From: Saprospiraceae bacterium
GTDB lineage: Bacteria; Bacteroidota; Bacteroidia; Chitinophagales; Saprospiraceae
DNA length: 64,000 nt
Direction: 5' to 3'
Assembly: GCA_029262995.1 (NCBI GenBank)
Contig: JAJCYH010000024.1
Span: 62,001-126,000, forward strand
The notes below the pieces were generated by a model, which did not search any database, had not been told where the DNA came from, and saw nothing but the letters and a program-made list of their open reading frames with translations. Positions 1 through 9,064 of the stretch are shown here, piece by piece. Within the stretch, counting starts at the first letter, position 1. The number at the start of each line of letters is the position of its first letter. The position numbers and the translations under genes were made by a program.

Positions 1-58
1 TAAATAATTTATATAAATATGAAAAAACTTACTTGATAGATTTCTTCTACTATCAGCT

Positions 59-883
59 TTATTTAACTTTTATAGCTAAAGTATATAAAACATTTACGGC
101 TTCTTCTTTCCTGTTTCTACCAGGTTCATAAACAGGAATTTTAGCTACTATTTTATGAATTATATCATTATAGTAATTATCATTTGTTCTTACAACATTT
201 ATGTCAGAAATGCTTTTATCTCTGTTTATTACAAATTGAACGATTGCACTAAATTCCCATACATTTTCTTTTTTAAGTAATTCAATCACGTAATCATTAA
301 GACTATTTCTTTGACATTTATCATGATCTGAATTGTCAATGCTAGAATCTTTACATTCTTTGAAAAATGCTGGCATGTATGGGGCAACTTTATAAATGTC
401 TTTCTTAATGTCTTTGACTTTTTTTACAAATTTCATACTATCAGGCTTATATATGTAACTGGTATCCTCAATACTGATTTGTGGAGGTAAGGGGGAGGTG
501 TCATCCCAGCTTATGGCTTGATACTTAATCTTTGGGTGTATGATTTCAATTAGTACCCGATTATTATAATCTACGATACCATATAAATTGTTTTTCATGA
601 CTAAAAAAAGATGTTCTCTCAACACAATTACATCATCATACATTATAGGGATTGAAATCTCTCCTTCACTATTTACAGCTCCCCATTTTTCGCCATTGCT
701 TACAACACAATAACCTTTATAGAATTCACCTACATCATAATAGGATTTAGCGTAATCCAACTTAGATAAACTATTTTTCTTGAATACATACGCATCAGAT
801 TTTTTCTTGAAAACAAAAGATTGAGCAGAAAGCGTATTAAATACAATACCCAGGAAAAGAATACTTATGATTTTAGAGGACAT
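59..883 (-). CDS. WG-repeat protein with TonB-like C-terminal domain
   Basis: The protein has 274 residues. A signal peptide (about residues 1-20, ending LSAQS) indicates export. Residues about 45-110 contain WG-type repeats (phrases such as EKWGAVNSEGEI and NLYGIVDYNNRV). The last 75 residues resemble the TonB C-terminal fold found in Bacteroidota periplasmic proteins (VQFVINRDKSISDINVVRT, then a terminal LYTLAIKVK strand). Its exact role is unknown. The fold suggests a periplasmic or outer-membrane-associated protein rather than a classical TonB, because no N-terminal anchor with a proline-rich linker follows. It lies just downstream of the YfcC-type transporter on the same strand (about 34 bp apart), so the two may be co-transcribed. 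Confidence 0.7.
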   Translation of the reverse strand: MSSKIISILFLGIVFNTLSAQSFVFKKKSDAYVFKKNSLSKLDYAKSYYDVGEFYKGYCVVSNGEKWGAVNSEGEISIPIMYDDVIVLREHLFLVMKNNLYGIVDYNNRVLIEIIHPKIKYQAISWDDTSPLPPQISIEDTSYIYKPDSMKFVKKVKDIKKDIYKVAPYMPAFFKECKDSSIDNSDHDKCQRNSLNDYVIELLKKENVWEFSAIVQFVINRDKSISDINVVRTNDNYYNDIIHKIVAKIPVYEPGRNRKEEAVNVLYTLAIKVK

Positions 884-917
884 ATCTTCAGTTTGATTTA
901 TTTTTTATTATCAACAA

Positions 918-2414
918 TTAAAAATATACAGAAATACTTAATGCTACCATTGTGACAATCGTGATCATTATCAGGAGTGGGAAAACAAATTTCAGCCATT
1001 TATCAAAGCCTATTTTAGTTATAGCTAGTGTTGCTAAAATTAGGGAGGCAGGGTTGATGATATAAAATACACCCATCCCATATTGATAGGCATTAACAAT
1101 GACCTCCCTTCCTATACCGACAGAGTCTGCCAATGGAGAAATGATAGGCATAGTCAATACTGCCATTCCTGAAGAAGATGGAATAAAGAATGAAAGGCCG
1201 TTATAGATAATAAAAAGCACATTGATAAACAAACCTTTATTCATGCCTTCGGTTAACATGCTTGCATTATAAAGTATGGTATCACTGATCATCCCGTCTG
1301 TCATTAAAATGGATATACCTCTAGCAATGCCGATTATAAATGCTACACCTAATAAAGAGGCAGCTCCTCGACAAAAAGCATCAACAAATTCGATTTCCTT
1401 GATTCTGGCAATGAGACCAATAAGCACTGAACTGACAAAAAAGATTGTTGACATTTCCACAAACCACCATCCTAGTTTGGCTACACCGTATACCATTACA
1501 ACAAAAGATAATGTGAATATGATTAGAATAACTTTGTGTTTTAATGTTAATTTGGCTGAGGTATCTGACGGATTTACCTTGAAAAGTATATTTAATTCTT
1601 CCCTTTGATTATAGATGATCGATTTAGATGGATGCTTTTTAACTCTTTGTGCATATCTGATAATATAGATAATACATATCACGCTTAATGTTACTAATAA
1701 TACAAGCCTACCTTGAAGCCCTGTTGTCCAACTGATTCCTGCTGCATCTGAAGCGATAACTACCGAAAAAGGATTTGTAGTTGAACACATGGACCCAATT
1801 GCGGATCCAAGAAATATACAAGCAACACCTACAAGAGCATCATATCCAGCTGCAAGAAAGACAGGGATCAGAATAGGATAAAAGGCTAGTGTTTCTTCTG
1901 CCATCCCAAATGTCGTTCCGCCAAGTGCAAAAAGTATAAGTGTAATTATTATTAATAAAAACTCCCTACCTCTAAGGGCATTTGACAATGAGGTGATGCC
2001 TGACTCGAAGGCACCAGATAAATTCATTATTTCGATAAGTCCACCAATGATAAGGACGAGAAATATAATGTCAGCAGTTTCAATAATTCCTTTGATCGGA
2101 GCTTGAATGAATTCCATAAACCCTTGAGGTTTTGCTTCTACATTGTTGTATGTGTTAGGGATATTGATGGGTTTGTAGATATCACCGCTGGTAAATTTCA
2201 CTATTGGAATTCTTATGCCGAGACTGTTTAGACTTGCTTGAGTAGCATCAATATTAGTAGTGGTATTATCGGTTGAGATTACAAAAGAATGACTGTCTTT
2301 GTTATAAGCCAAAGTACTATATTTTCCTGAAGGTACGACCCATGTTAGTAATGCAACAAAAAATGAAATGATGATTAATATAGTTTGTGCAGTTGGGAGT
2401 TTGATGCTTTTCAT
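918..2414 (-). CDS. YfcC/DcuC-family membrane transporter
   Basis: This is a polytopic inner-membrane protein of 498 residues with about 12 hydrophobic segments. The first spans residues about 10-28 and is followed by a periplasmic loop of about 65 residues. Glycine-rich stretches such as LIIGGLIEIMNLSGAFESG and FALGGTTFGMAEETLAFYP match the YfcC branch of the DcuC/ArcD-like superfamily (PF03606). Members carry dicarboxylates or basic amino acids; the substrate cannot be read from sequence. It lies about 1 kb from the cyanophycin genes, whose products are aspartate and arginine, so amino-acid transport is an attractive but unproven idea. Length is normal for the family and there are no lesions. 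Confidence 0.85.
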   Translation of the reverse strand: MKSIKLPTAQTILIIISFFVALLTWVVPSGKYSTLAYNKDSHSFVISTDNTTTNIDATQASLNSLGIRIPIVKFTSGDIYKPINIPNTYNNVEAKPQGFMEFIQAPIKGIIETADIIFLVLIIGGLIEIMNLSGAFESGITSLSNALRGREFLLIIITLILFALGGTTFGMAEETLAFYPILIPVFLAAGYDALVGVACIFLGSAIGSMCSTTNPFSVVIASDAAGISWTTGLQGRLVLLVTLSVICIIYIIRYAQRVKKHPSKSIIYNQREELNILFKVNPSDTSAKLTLKHKVILIIFTLSFVVMVYGVAKLGWWFVEMSTIFFVSSVLIGLIARIKEIEFVDAFCRGAASLLGVAFIIGIARGISILMTDGMISDTILYNASMLTEGMNKGLFINVLFIIYNGLSFFIPSSSGMAVLTMPIISPLADSVGIGREVIVNAYQYGMGVFYIINPASLILATLAITKIGFDKWLKFVFPLLIMITIVTMVALSISVYF

Positions 2415-2510
2415 TTTGTAAATTAAACTCTTTCTATGAAATTGAGCAATTTAAAGTAGAAAACATACTGTAGCCATCCAAATGAATGACTTCAGTATGA
2501 AGGCATAAAA

Positions 2511-2654
2511 CTATGGTTTAATCTGCAATCCACTATAGTCTAGGAATCTACCTGTAATCAACCAACCTCCAAAGTTTTCAGATACGGCTATGGTTAATAC
2601 GTTCTTTCCCTCTTCAAGATTCAGATAAACAGAGTCAAACAATCCAATGGTTCT
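2511..2654 (-). pseudogene. 3'-terminal remnant of a secreted beta-sandwich-type protein
   Basis: Minus-strand translation gives an uninterrupted C-terminal piece of about 47 residues ending at a TAG at 2511. It reads as FDSVYLNLEEGKN, LTIAVSENFGGW and ITGRFLDYSGLQIKP. This style (a shared 'LNLEEGKNVLTIAV..NFGGW' strand pattern) suggests a galactose-binding-like domain. There is no start codon and the frame closes at 2658, so the 5' part of the gene is missing. The break coincides with the start of the oppositely oriented fragment at about 2650. The family assignment is tentative; that this is coding relic is better supported. Confidence 0.5.
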
Positions 2655-2949
2655 TATCTATTATTTTTCGGTTTATTTTGGAGCTAAGCTCTTTGTATAC
2701 AAACAATTGATTGCGGGATATGATTTGATTATAAAAAGTAATGGTTGGATTGGTACTATTGAGTATAATCCAGTTCCTGAATACTTTGTGCCTCTTTTAA
2801 ATGATTTTCATGACCTGTCTGTTCCTCTGGATATTAAAAGAGACATTTCTGAATCGGAAGAACCCCTTTTTACAATTTATCATTATATCAATGACCTTGG
2901 AAATGTTTCTGGTGATGATTTTAGATTACAAGCAAATTGGTGGTCTTGA
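2647..2949 (+). pseudogene. 3' fragment of an unrecognised gene
   Basis: This is a plus-strand open frame of 100 codons beginning at an ATG that overlaps the preceding remnant. The first few residues read as fortuitous sequence. From about residue 12 the composition looks like a folded soluble domain (KSNGWIGTIEYNPVPEYF, then YHYINDLGNVSGDDFRL) ending in QANWWS. No family is recognised. Head-to-head contact with another 5'-truncated gene suggests that this is also a truncated gene end joined by a deletion, not an intact small gene. It could alternatively be a genuine 100-residue protein. Confidence 0.4.
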
Positions 2950-2981
2950 AATAGGCAAGCGAATAGATTTATCAAGCTGAA

Positions 2982-3329
2982 CTAATTGAACCATACAGCA
3001 TATCTTTTCCTTCTTAGTTCCAGGGCCAATTGTTCCTCCATCTTAACAGCTTCATCTCTGCTTAATGGATTCAAGTGATTGTAAAGATTTGGTCGGAGAT
3101 AGAGACCATATTTTTCTACGATATTTGAAGATATCTTATGTCCTTTTTTACTTATGTAGCCTGATTTATGTTGATCAAACCTTTCCTTAGGCGTTTTGCT
3201 TGTCATTCCAACGTATAGACATTCTAGCAAACCATTATATTGTGGATTGGCATCCCTGAACTTAGTACTCTCACTAAATACACTTTTTGAAAGTTCTATA
3301 ACATAAACGTGATAGTTTATTCTGCTCAT
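2982..3329 (-). CDS. GIY-YIG nuclease-like small protein
   Basis: The protein has 115 residues. It begins with a strand containing a divergent GIY-equivalent (YHVYVIEL) and continues with LYVGMTSKTPKERFDQHKSG, the YVG/R/H pattern of the GIY-YIG endonuclease fold. A later acidic helix (KMEEQLALELRRKRY) could supply the metal-binding glutamate. Stand-alone members of this size are common and mostly uncharacterised, so nuclease activity is inferred from the fold only. It sits about 100 bp downstream of cphA on the same strand, with no evident functional link. Confidence 0.65.
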   Translation of the reverse strand: MSRINYHVYVIELSKSVFSESTKFRDANPQYNGLLECLYVGMTSKTPKERFDQHKSGYISKKGHKISSNIVEKYGLYLRPNLYNHLNPLSRDEAVKMEEQLALELRRKRYAVWFN

Positions 3330-3433
3330 ATTTGATACTAAAATCTAGTCAAACAAATCAAGATTAGATTAAAATTAGAACAACTAAACAGTAAAAATTT
3401 ATATCCATTAATTTATAAACCAGGAACCTTCTC

Positions 3434-6064
3434 TTAAGAAAAATTATTTAGGCTTTCTGACTCTTGTTCTTTATATTTTGATACCAAAGCTAAAGCATCA
3501 GGAACAACATCACTACAGATGATGATCAAACTTCCAGGTTGAGCATTTTTTATAGCGTAATCTATAGCCTCACTTTCTTTTGGGATAATTGTTAACTTCT
3601 TATCTGGATTTACCTTTTTAATTCCGACGGATAACATATCAATCAACTCTGTTTCCGATTTACCGCGGAGGTGTTTGTCCTGGCGAATGATGATTTCATC
3701 AAACATTTCTGCAGCAATTTCTCCAATGTCGTTGTTGTCGACTTTTCTACGATCACCTATGCCAGCAATAATACCAACTTTTGGATGGCCATCCATTTTT
3801 TGAAGCAAATTGTGTAGTGCCCTGAGACCGGCAGAATTATGAGCATAGTCTAAGAGAACTGTAAAGTTGTTGAACTTGAACATATTGAGCCTTCCAGGCG
3901 TCTGTGAAGGAGAAGGAATAAATGACTCTAATGCTACTTTAATATCTTCAAGACTAATGCCTCTAACATATGCTGTCAATGCCGCAGGTAGAACATTTTG
4001 GATCATAAAGGTAGCTTTACCTCCAAATGTAAGAGGGACATTAATTGCTTTTGTAATCCTCATTTTCCATTCTCCTCTACAAACTGTTATATACCCATTT
4101 TCATAAATGGCAGAAAGGCCTCCTATTTTAGCGATGGCTTTAATTCGAGGATTGTCTTCATGCAATGAAAACAAGGCAACATTTGCGGTGATATTTTTTC
4201 TCATTGCGTAGACCAAATCGTCATCTGCATTTAATATAGCATATCCACCATTGTGAACAGTTTCAGGTACAACAGCTTTTACTTTAGCCAATTGCTCAAT
4301 CGTGTGAATGCCCTTAAGTCCAAGATGATCTGGAGCAACATTGGTAACCACTGCAACATCACAAGACTTAAAGCCTAGACCTGCTCTTAAAAGACCACCT
4401 CTTGCGGATTCTAAAACAGCGAAATCAACGGTCGGATCTTTCAGTACAAATTCTGCACTTGTTGGTCCGGTACAATCGCCTTTCATCAGGAGTCTATTTT
4501 GAATATATACGCCATCAGTAGTGGTATAGCCGACTTTAAATCCTTTAATTTTCATGATATGAGCTATTAACCTCGTTGTTGTCGTTTTGCCATTTGTACC
4601 CGTAACAGCTACGATAGGTATTCTTGATTCTATTCCAGGAGGGAAAAGCATATCTACTACATATCCTGCAACATTACGCGGCAGCCCTGTAGATGGTGCA
4701 AGATGCATTCTAAATCCAGGACCGGCATTCACTTCTATAATGGCTCCACCTGATTTATAGAGAGGTGTGCTAATGTCTGTTGTCATTATATCTATTCCAC
4801 AAATATCAAGTCCAATTATTTTGGCAATCCGCTCTGCCATAAAAATATTATGAGGGTGAACCAGGTCCGTGACGTCAGTAGATGTCCCTCCTGTACTTAA
4901 ATTTGCTGTATCTTTTAGTTTAAACCATTCTCCCTCAGGCAAAATTGAATCAACTGTCATCCCTTTCTGATGCAAAATGGACTCTGTCATTGCGTCAACC
5001 GATATTTGTGTAAGAACTTTTTCATGACCATATCCTCTTCTTGGATCATCATTAACTTTATTAACAAGTTGTTGGATGGTAGATTTTCCATCACCAATGA
5101 TACCAGCTGGAGTTCTTTTTGCCGCCGCTACTAATTTGTAATCAATTACCAATAATCTAAAATCATCACCTACAACATAGCGTTCAACTATAACGGATCT
5201 TGATACTTTTTTTGCTGCCTCAAATGCCATGAGCGTATCTTTCCAATTGTTTAGATTAGCAGTTATTCCTCTTCCATGATTTCCGTCGATGGGCTTAATG
5301 ACGAGGGGATATCCAATAAATTTGACAGCATCTTTCAATCCTGCCTCTGTCTTTACAATATCTCCCTTTGGTACAGGCACTTCAGCCTGCTCTAAGATAT
5401 GCTTGGTATCTTCTTTATCGCAAGCCAATTCTACAGCAATGCTGCTTGTTTCACTTGTAATAGTCGCTTGAATTCTTTTTTGATTTTTACCATATCCCAA
5501 CTGGCATAATGAATATTTGTTCAATCTTAGCCAAGGTATGCCTCTGCTTTGGGCTTCTTCAATAATACTTCCAGTTGAAGGACCTAGTCTTTCTCCTTCT
5601 CGAAGTTCTCTCATGTACTGTAAATCGTCTTCAAGATTATATTCTTTGCCTTCGATTAAGGCTTCAGCGATTCTTACTGAAGCTTTGGCTGCAAACCGGC
5701 CAACTTTCTCTTCCATATATGCAAATACAACATTGTAAACACCTACTTCCCCATAACCTCTAGTTCTTCCAAAGCCTACATCCATCCCTGCAAGTGTCTG
5801 TATTTCCAAGGCTATATGTTCAATGACATGACCAATCCATGTACCTTCGTCAACTCTCTTAAAAAACCCACCTGCTTCACCTTCAGAACAGCGATGTGAA
5901 TATAATGTAGGTAATAATTCTTCAAGCCTTTCTCTAAATCCTACTATTTTATTCGTTGGTCTTTCTTCTAATTCTTGCAAATCTAAAACCATAACAATTA
6001 GTTTATGACGTCGGATGGACCAATAGTTTGGTCCTCTCATAGCATTGATTTCACGGATTTCCAT
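3434..6064 (-). CDS. cphA: cyanophycin synthetase
   Basis: This 876-residue cytoplasmic enzyme polymerises aspartate and arginine into multi-L-arginyl-poly-L-aspartate using ATP. The length matches CphA1 enzymes. An N-terminal domain (1-160) contains WIGHVIEHIALEIQTLAG. An ATP-grasp module (about 215-480) has YPLVIKPIDGNHGRG near residue 252 and IIEVNAGPGFRMHL near 442; this module ligates aspartate. The Mur-ligase-like module (about 485-870) has the P-loop GTNGKTTTT at 489-497 and LLDYAHN further on; it adds arginine. The start ATG faces the divergent cphB across 107 bp, which probably holds both promoters. No lesion is seen. Confidence 0.97.
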   Translation of the reverse strand: MEIREINAMRGPNYWSIRRHKLIVMVLDLQELEERPTNKIVGFRERLEELLPTLYSHRCSEGEAGGFFKRVDEGTWIGHVIEHIALEIQTLAGMDVGFGRTRGYGEVGVYNVVFAYMEEKVGRFAAKASVRIAEALIEGKEYNLEDDLQYMRELREGERLGPSTGSIIEEAQSRGIPWLRLNKYSLCQLGYGKNQKRIQATITSETSSIAVELACDKEDTKHILEQAEVPVPKGDIVKTEAGLKDAVKFIGYPLVIKPIDGNHGRGITANLNNWKDTLMAFEAAKKVSRSVIVERYVVGDDFRLLVIDYKLVAAAKRTPAGIIGDGKSTIQQLVNKVNDDPRRGYGHEKVLTQISVDAMTESILHQKGMTVDSILPEGEWFKLKDTANLSTGGTSTDVTDLVHPHNIFMAERIAKIIGLDICGIDIMTTDISTPLYKSGGAIIEVNAGPGFRMHLAPSTGLPRNVAGYVVDMLFPPGIESRIPIVAVTGTNGKTTTTRLIAHIMKIKGFKVGYTTTDGVYIQNRLLMKGDCTGPTSAEFVLKDPTVDFAVLESARGGLLRAGLGFKSCDVAVVTNVAPDHLGLKGIHTIEQLAKVKAVVPETVHNGGYAILNADDDLVYAMRKNITANVALFSLHEDNPRIKAIAKIGGLSAIYENGYITVCRGEWKMRITKAINVPLTFGGKATFMIQNVLPAALTAYVRGISLEDIKVALESFIPSPSQTPGRLNMFKFNNFTVLLDYAHNSAGLRALHNLLQKMDGHPKVGIIAGIGDRRKVDNNDIGEIAAEMFDEIIIRQDKHLRGKSETELIDMLSVGIKKVNPDKKLTIIPKESEAIDYAIKNAQPGSLIIICSDVVPDALALVSKYKEQESESLNNFS

Positions 6065-6141
6065 ATTGACGGATTTTAAAGGATTTTTTGTGCTTTAAAT
6101 TATTGTTTTGGAAAAATAAAGAAATTTTATCGTCGAATTGA

Positions 6142-6149
6142 TAATTTTG
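6142..6149 (+). promoter_or_regulatory. putative -7 element for cphB
   Basis: TAATTTTG matches the Bacteroidota sigma-A -7 consensus TAnnTTTG. It lies 22 bp before the cphB start, which would give a very short leader. No convincing -33 TTG box was seen at the right spacing, so confidence is low. Confidence 0.3.
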
Positions 6150-6171
6150 CTTTTTTAATAAAAATGAGCAA

Positions 6172-7029
6172 ATGTTGCCAAAAGGTGTATTGATTCCGAT
6201 AGGAGGTAATGAGGATAAGGGCGAAGAGGACAATGAGAAATATACTGTTGAATTTATCCAGGAGAGTATTTTGAGTCATATTGTCAGGGAGGCAGGCGGA
6301 CCAAAAGCCAAAATTCTTATTATTCCAACAGCCTCAAGTATTCCAATTGAAGTATCTGAAAATTATCTTAGAAGTTTTTCTCAGCTAGGGTGTACTAATT
6401 TGAAAGTAATCGATATCCAAACAAGAAAACAAAGCGATTCAGATGATGTGATAAAGGCATTCCAAACTGCTGATTGCATAATGTTTTCTGGTGGGGATCA
6501 AAGCAGAATAGTTCGTTTTATTGGCAATACAGAAGCACATCGTATATTGATGGAACGTTATCAGAATGAGCGACTTGTAATTGCAGGCACTAGTGCAGGT
6601 GCGATGGCAATGAGCAAAGAAATGATTGCTGGGGGCAGTAGTAAAGAAGCTCTGCTTAAAGGTGCAATAAAAATGAAAAGCGGATTATGTCTTGTAGAAG
6701 GCTTAATAATTGATACACACTTTATTCGTAGAGGTCGATTTAGTAGGATGGCAGAGGCTCTAGCCACACACCCTTCTCTGATTGGTGTAGGTTTAGCTGA
6801 AGATACTGGAATAATTATCGAAAATGGAAATCAATTCAAAGTGATTGGCTCTGGAATGGTAATATTATTCGACCCTAGTAAAATGACTCATAACAACTAT
6901 GATATTTTAGAGGTAGGCACACCGATTAGTATTGGAAATATGGTTGTTCATGTTTTAGCCACTGGGGATGAATTCACCATAAATGATCGTAAAGTCAAAG
7001 TACTTCCATTGGAGGGTAACTTTATTTGA
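6172..7029 (+). CDS. cphB: cyanophycinase (peptidase family S51)
   Basis: This 285-residue serine exopeptidase cleaves cyanophycin to beta-Asp-Arg dipeptides. The nucleophile elbow GTSAGAMAMS places the catalytic serine at residue 141. FSGGDQSR (about 106-112) and the later LVEGLIIDTHFIRRGRFSRM block are typical of the S51 cyanophycinase branch. There is no signal peptide, so it should act on intracellular granules. The start ATG at 6172 begins MLPKGVLIPIGG, the normal N-terminus. It is divergent from cphA and its stop lies one base from the stop of the isoaspartyl peptidase gene, so the three genes form one compact locus on alternating strands. Confidence 0.95.
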   Translation: MLPKGVLIPIGGNEDKGEEDNEKYTVEFIQESILSHIVREAGGPKAKILIIPTASSIPIEVSENYLRSFSQLGCTNLKVIDIQTRKQSDSDDVIKAFQTADCIMFSGGDQSRIVRFIGNTEAHRILMERYQNERLVIAGTSAGAMAMSKEMIAGGSSKEALLKGAIKMKSGLCLVEGLIIDTHFIRRGRFSRMAEALATHPSLIGVGLAEDTGIIIENGNQFKVIGSGMVILFDPSKMTHNNYDILEVGTPISIGNMVVHVLATGDEFTINDRKVKVLPLEGNFI

Positions 7030-7030
7030 C

Positions 7031-7966
7031 TCAGTCTTTATATATAGCTATGTATTCTTCACCTTTATGTTTCTTCTTGGCTCTGTACATGCCATCGGTA
7101 TTAAATTCAAGGCAAATGTTATTGTTTTTATCAACAGCTATAAGACCACCATCACCACCTATTGCTATTATTCTTTTTTGAATCACTTCGTTACAGGCTT
7201 GTTCTAATGTATATGCTTTATACTCCATAAGACAGCTCACATCATAGGCAACAACACCACAAATAAAGAACTCCCCACTTCCAGTGCACGATACAGCACA
7301 AGTATTATTATTGGCATAATTGCCAGAACCAATTAATGGACTATCACCTATACGTCCGAATTTTTTATTAGTCATGCCTCCCGTAGAAGTTGCTGCTGCT
7401 ACATTGCCATATCGGTCCAATGCTACAGCTCCAACGGTTCCAAATTTATTTTCATTCAAAGGTGAGTGATCTAAAACTACAACGTCTTCTTTCAAAGCCA
7501 TTTGCCATTGTTGATATCTTAATTCATCATAGAAATAGTCTTCTTTTTCAAAGGCTATTTTCTGTTCTTTGGCAAATTGAATGGCACCTTTTCCACTTAG
7601 AAGAACATGATCAGAATTTTGCATCACCATTCGTGCTAGTTGTACTGGATTTCTAATGCCAGAAACACCAGCTACAGCACCGGCTTTCAGATTTGCTCCT
7701 TCCATTATGGAAGCATCCATTTCATGTTGACCTTCGTGAGTGAATACAGAACCTTTTCCTGCATTAAAAAGAGGAGAGTTTTCCAGATGAGTTACGGCTA
7801 ATTCTACTGCATCTAATGCAGTTTTGCCCTCGGATAACACATTATAGGCTTGGTCCAATGCATAAGCAAGTGCACTTTTATAGGCCATTTCTTTTTCAGA
7901 ACTCATCTGACGTTTATCGATGGTTCCTGCACCGCCATGAATGGCAATCGAAAATATTTTATTCAT
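7031..7966 (-). CDS. iaaA: isoaspartyl peptidase / L-asparaginase (Ntn hydrolase)
   Basis: The protein has 311 residues of the plant-type asparaginase family. These are made as one chain that autocleaves before a threonine; here NKFGTVGAVALD puts the nucleophile at Thr177. IAIHGGAGTI at the N-terminus and the TSTGGMTNKKFGRIGDSP segment after the nucleophile are diagnostic. The enzyme hydrolyses beta-aspartyl dipeptides, so it can finish cyanophycin breakdown by splitting beta-Asp-Arg released by CphB into free aspartate and arginine. There is no signal peptide. The position, converging on cphB with a 1-bp gap, supports that role. Confidence 0.93.
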   Translation of the reverse strand: MNKIFSIAIHGGAGTIDKRQMSSEKEMAYKSALAYALDQAYNVLSEGKTALDAVELAVTHLENSPLFNAGKGSVFTHEGQHEMDASIMEGANLKAGAVAGVSGIRNPVQLARMVMQNSDHVLLSGKGAIQFAKEQKIAFEKEDYFYDELRYQQWQMALKEDVVVLDHSPLNENKFGTVGAVALDRYGNVAAATSTGGMTNKKFGRIGDSPLIGSGNYANNNTCAVSCTGSGEFFICGVVAYDVSCLMEYKAYTLEQACNEVIQKRIIAIGGDGGLIAVDKNNNICLEFNTDGMYRAKKKHKGEEYIAIYKD

Positions 7967-8007
7967 AGCGTAAAATTAATAATTGGAGGCAATTATAGCT
8001 GTGCTTT

Positions 8008-8541
8008 TTACACAATGTGCTCTATTGGTGTTAATGTGTACCAATTACATTCAATATGCTCGAAAGAAAACCTTTCAATATAATTCATTCCAATTTTTTG
8101 AAGGACTTTGTTTGAGCCAATATTTTCTATTTGTGCTGCTGCGCATATTTCTTTTAATTTCAAATCTTCAAAGCCATATCTTAATAATTCAGAAGCCGTT
8201 TCTGTTGCGATGCCAAGACCCCAGTATTTCTTTTTGATCCTAAAGCCTAGGTCATAATAATCTGTGGTGTTGTTAATATGTATTCGTTCAAATTTCAAAC
8301 CGGACCAGCCAACAAATTTATTCGTTTTTTTATTGATTACGGCTAACCTTCCAATGCCATAATCTTTGTATTGTTGAAGAATATTTTCAATCGTTTGTGC
8401 TGATTGTTCTTTTCTTGTATTTGGGTTATTGCCGAGAAACCGATGTACATCAGGATCGGCGTCCAACTCAAACATATCATCTACATCTGTTGCAAGAAAT
8501 TCTCGAAGAAGGAATCGATCCGTTTGTAAAATAACCTTCAT
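8008..8541 (-). CDS. GNAT N-acetyltransferase (RimJ/RimL-like)
   Basis: The 177-residue protein starts MKVILQTDRFLLREFLATD, the standard opening of RimJ/RimL-type acetyltransferases. It contains GRLAVINKKTNKFVGWSGLK, DLGFRIKKKYWGLGIATET (acetyl-CoA loop with GxGxA) and a C-terminal NIGSNKVLQKIGM block. The substrate may be a small amine or a protein N-terminus and cannot be assigned. It reads intact. Confidence 0.85.
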   Translation of the reverse strand: MKVILQTDRFLLREFLATDVDDMFELDADPDVHRFLGNNPNTRKEQSAQTIENILQQYKDYGIGRLAVINKKTNKFVGWSGLKFERIHINNTTDYYDLGFRIKKKYWGLGIATETASELLRYGFEDLKLKEICAAAQIENIGSNKVLQKIGMNYIERFSFEHIECNWYTLTPIEHIV

Positions 8542-8706
8542 TTATAGCTTATTTCTTTGCACAAATGTAGTTACTATTATCTTGTATAATGATCTTATAG
8601 GGTATTCCTATAGGTATAACTTCAAGTCTAAGTGCACATTCTCCATTTATAGAAAAATATTATCTCCTGGTAATTTTCTAGATTTAAAAAAATACAACAA
8701 TCTTCA

Positions 8707-9063
8707 TTAGTGTTTTACGAAGCTTCGAGTTACTTTTCTTCCTACTTTATCTTTGATAAACAAAAAATATAACCCGCTTTTTAAATTAGAAACATCTAAG
8801 AACTCAATATCATCTTCCAATGCATCTATCATAACATTTCCATAGATATCATATATAACTGCTCTCGAAATATTAAATGCCTCTTTAATGTTAATGAAAA
8901 TCCTACTATGTACTGGATTTGGAAATAATATAACATTGGAAATTGAATTATTAGATTGATTATCAATGCTGTTTATAATATTCAATTTTTCACAATCAAA
9001 ATTTGCATCTTCTGACAAATAACATCCGTCTTCATTTACACTGAATAGCCAAACATAAGCTCG
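8707..9063 (-). pseudogene. T9SS sorting-domain tail of a truncated secreted protein
   Basis: The fragment ends with a normal T9SS type A domain: NVILFPNPVHSRIFINI, DISRAVIYDIYG-like strands and a final SGLYFLFI..KVTRSFVKH. No ATG begins it. The first in-frame start codon is a TTG at 9018, yet recognisable protein (AYVWLFSVNEDGCYLS) continues upstream to about 9063, where it meets the end of the next gene. The large N-terminal part of the exported protein is therefore gone. The break at about 9063-9067 looks like a deletion junction. Confidence 0.65.
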
Positions 9064-9064
9064 A

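Noticed and set aside
1276-1608. Plus-strand 110-codon frame
   Set aside because: It is the antisense shadow of the YfcC-type transporter and has no protein-like composition.
6051-6233. Minus-strand 60-codon frame over the cphA-cphB spacer
   Set aside because: It overlaps the cphB start and its low-complexity composition fits promoter DNA, not a gene.
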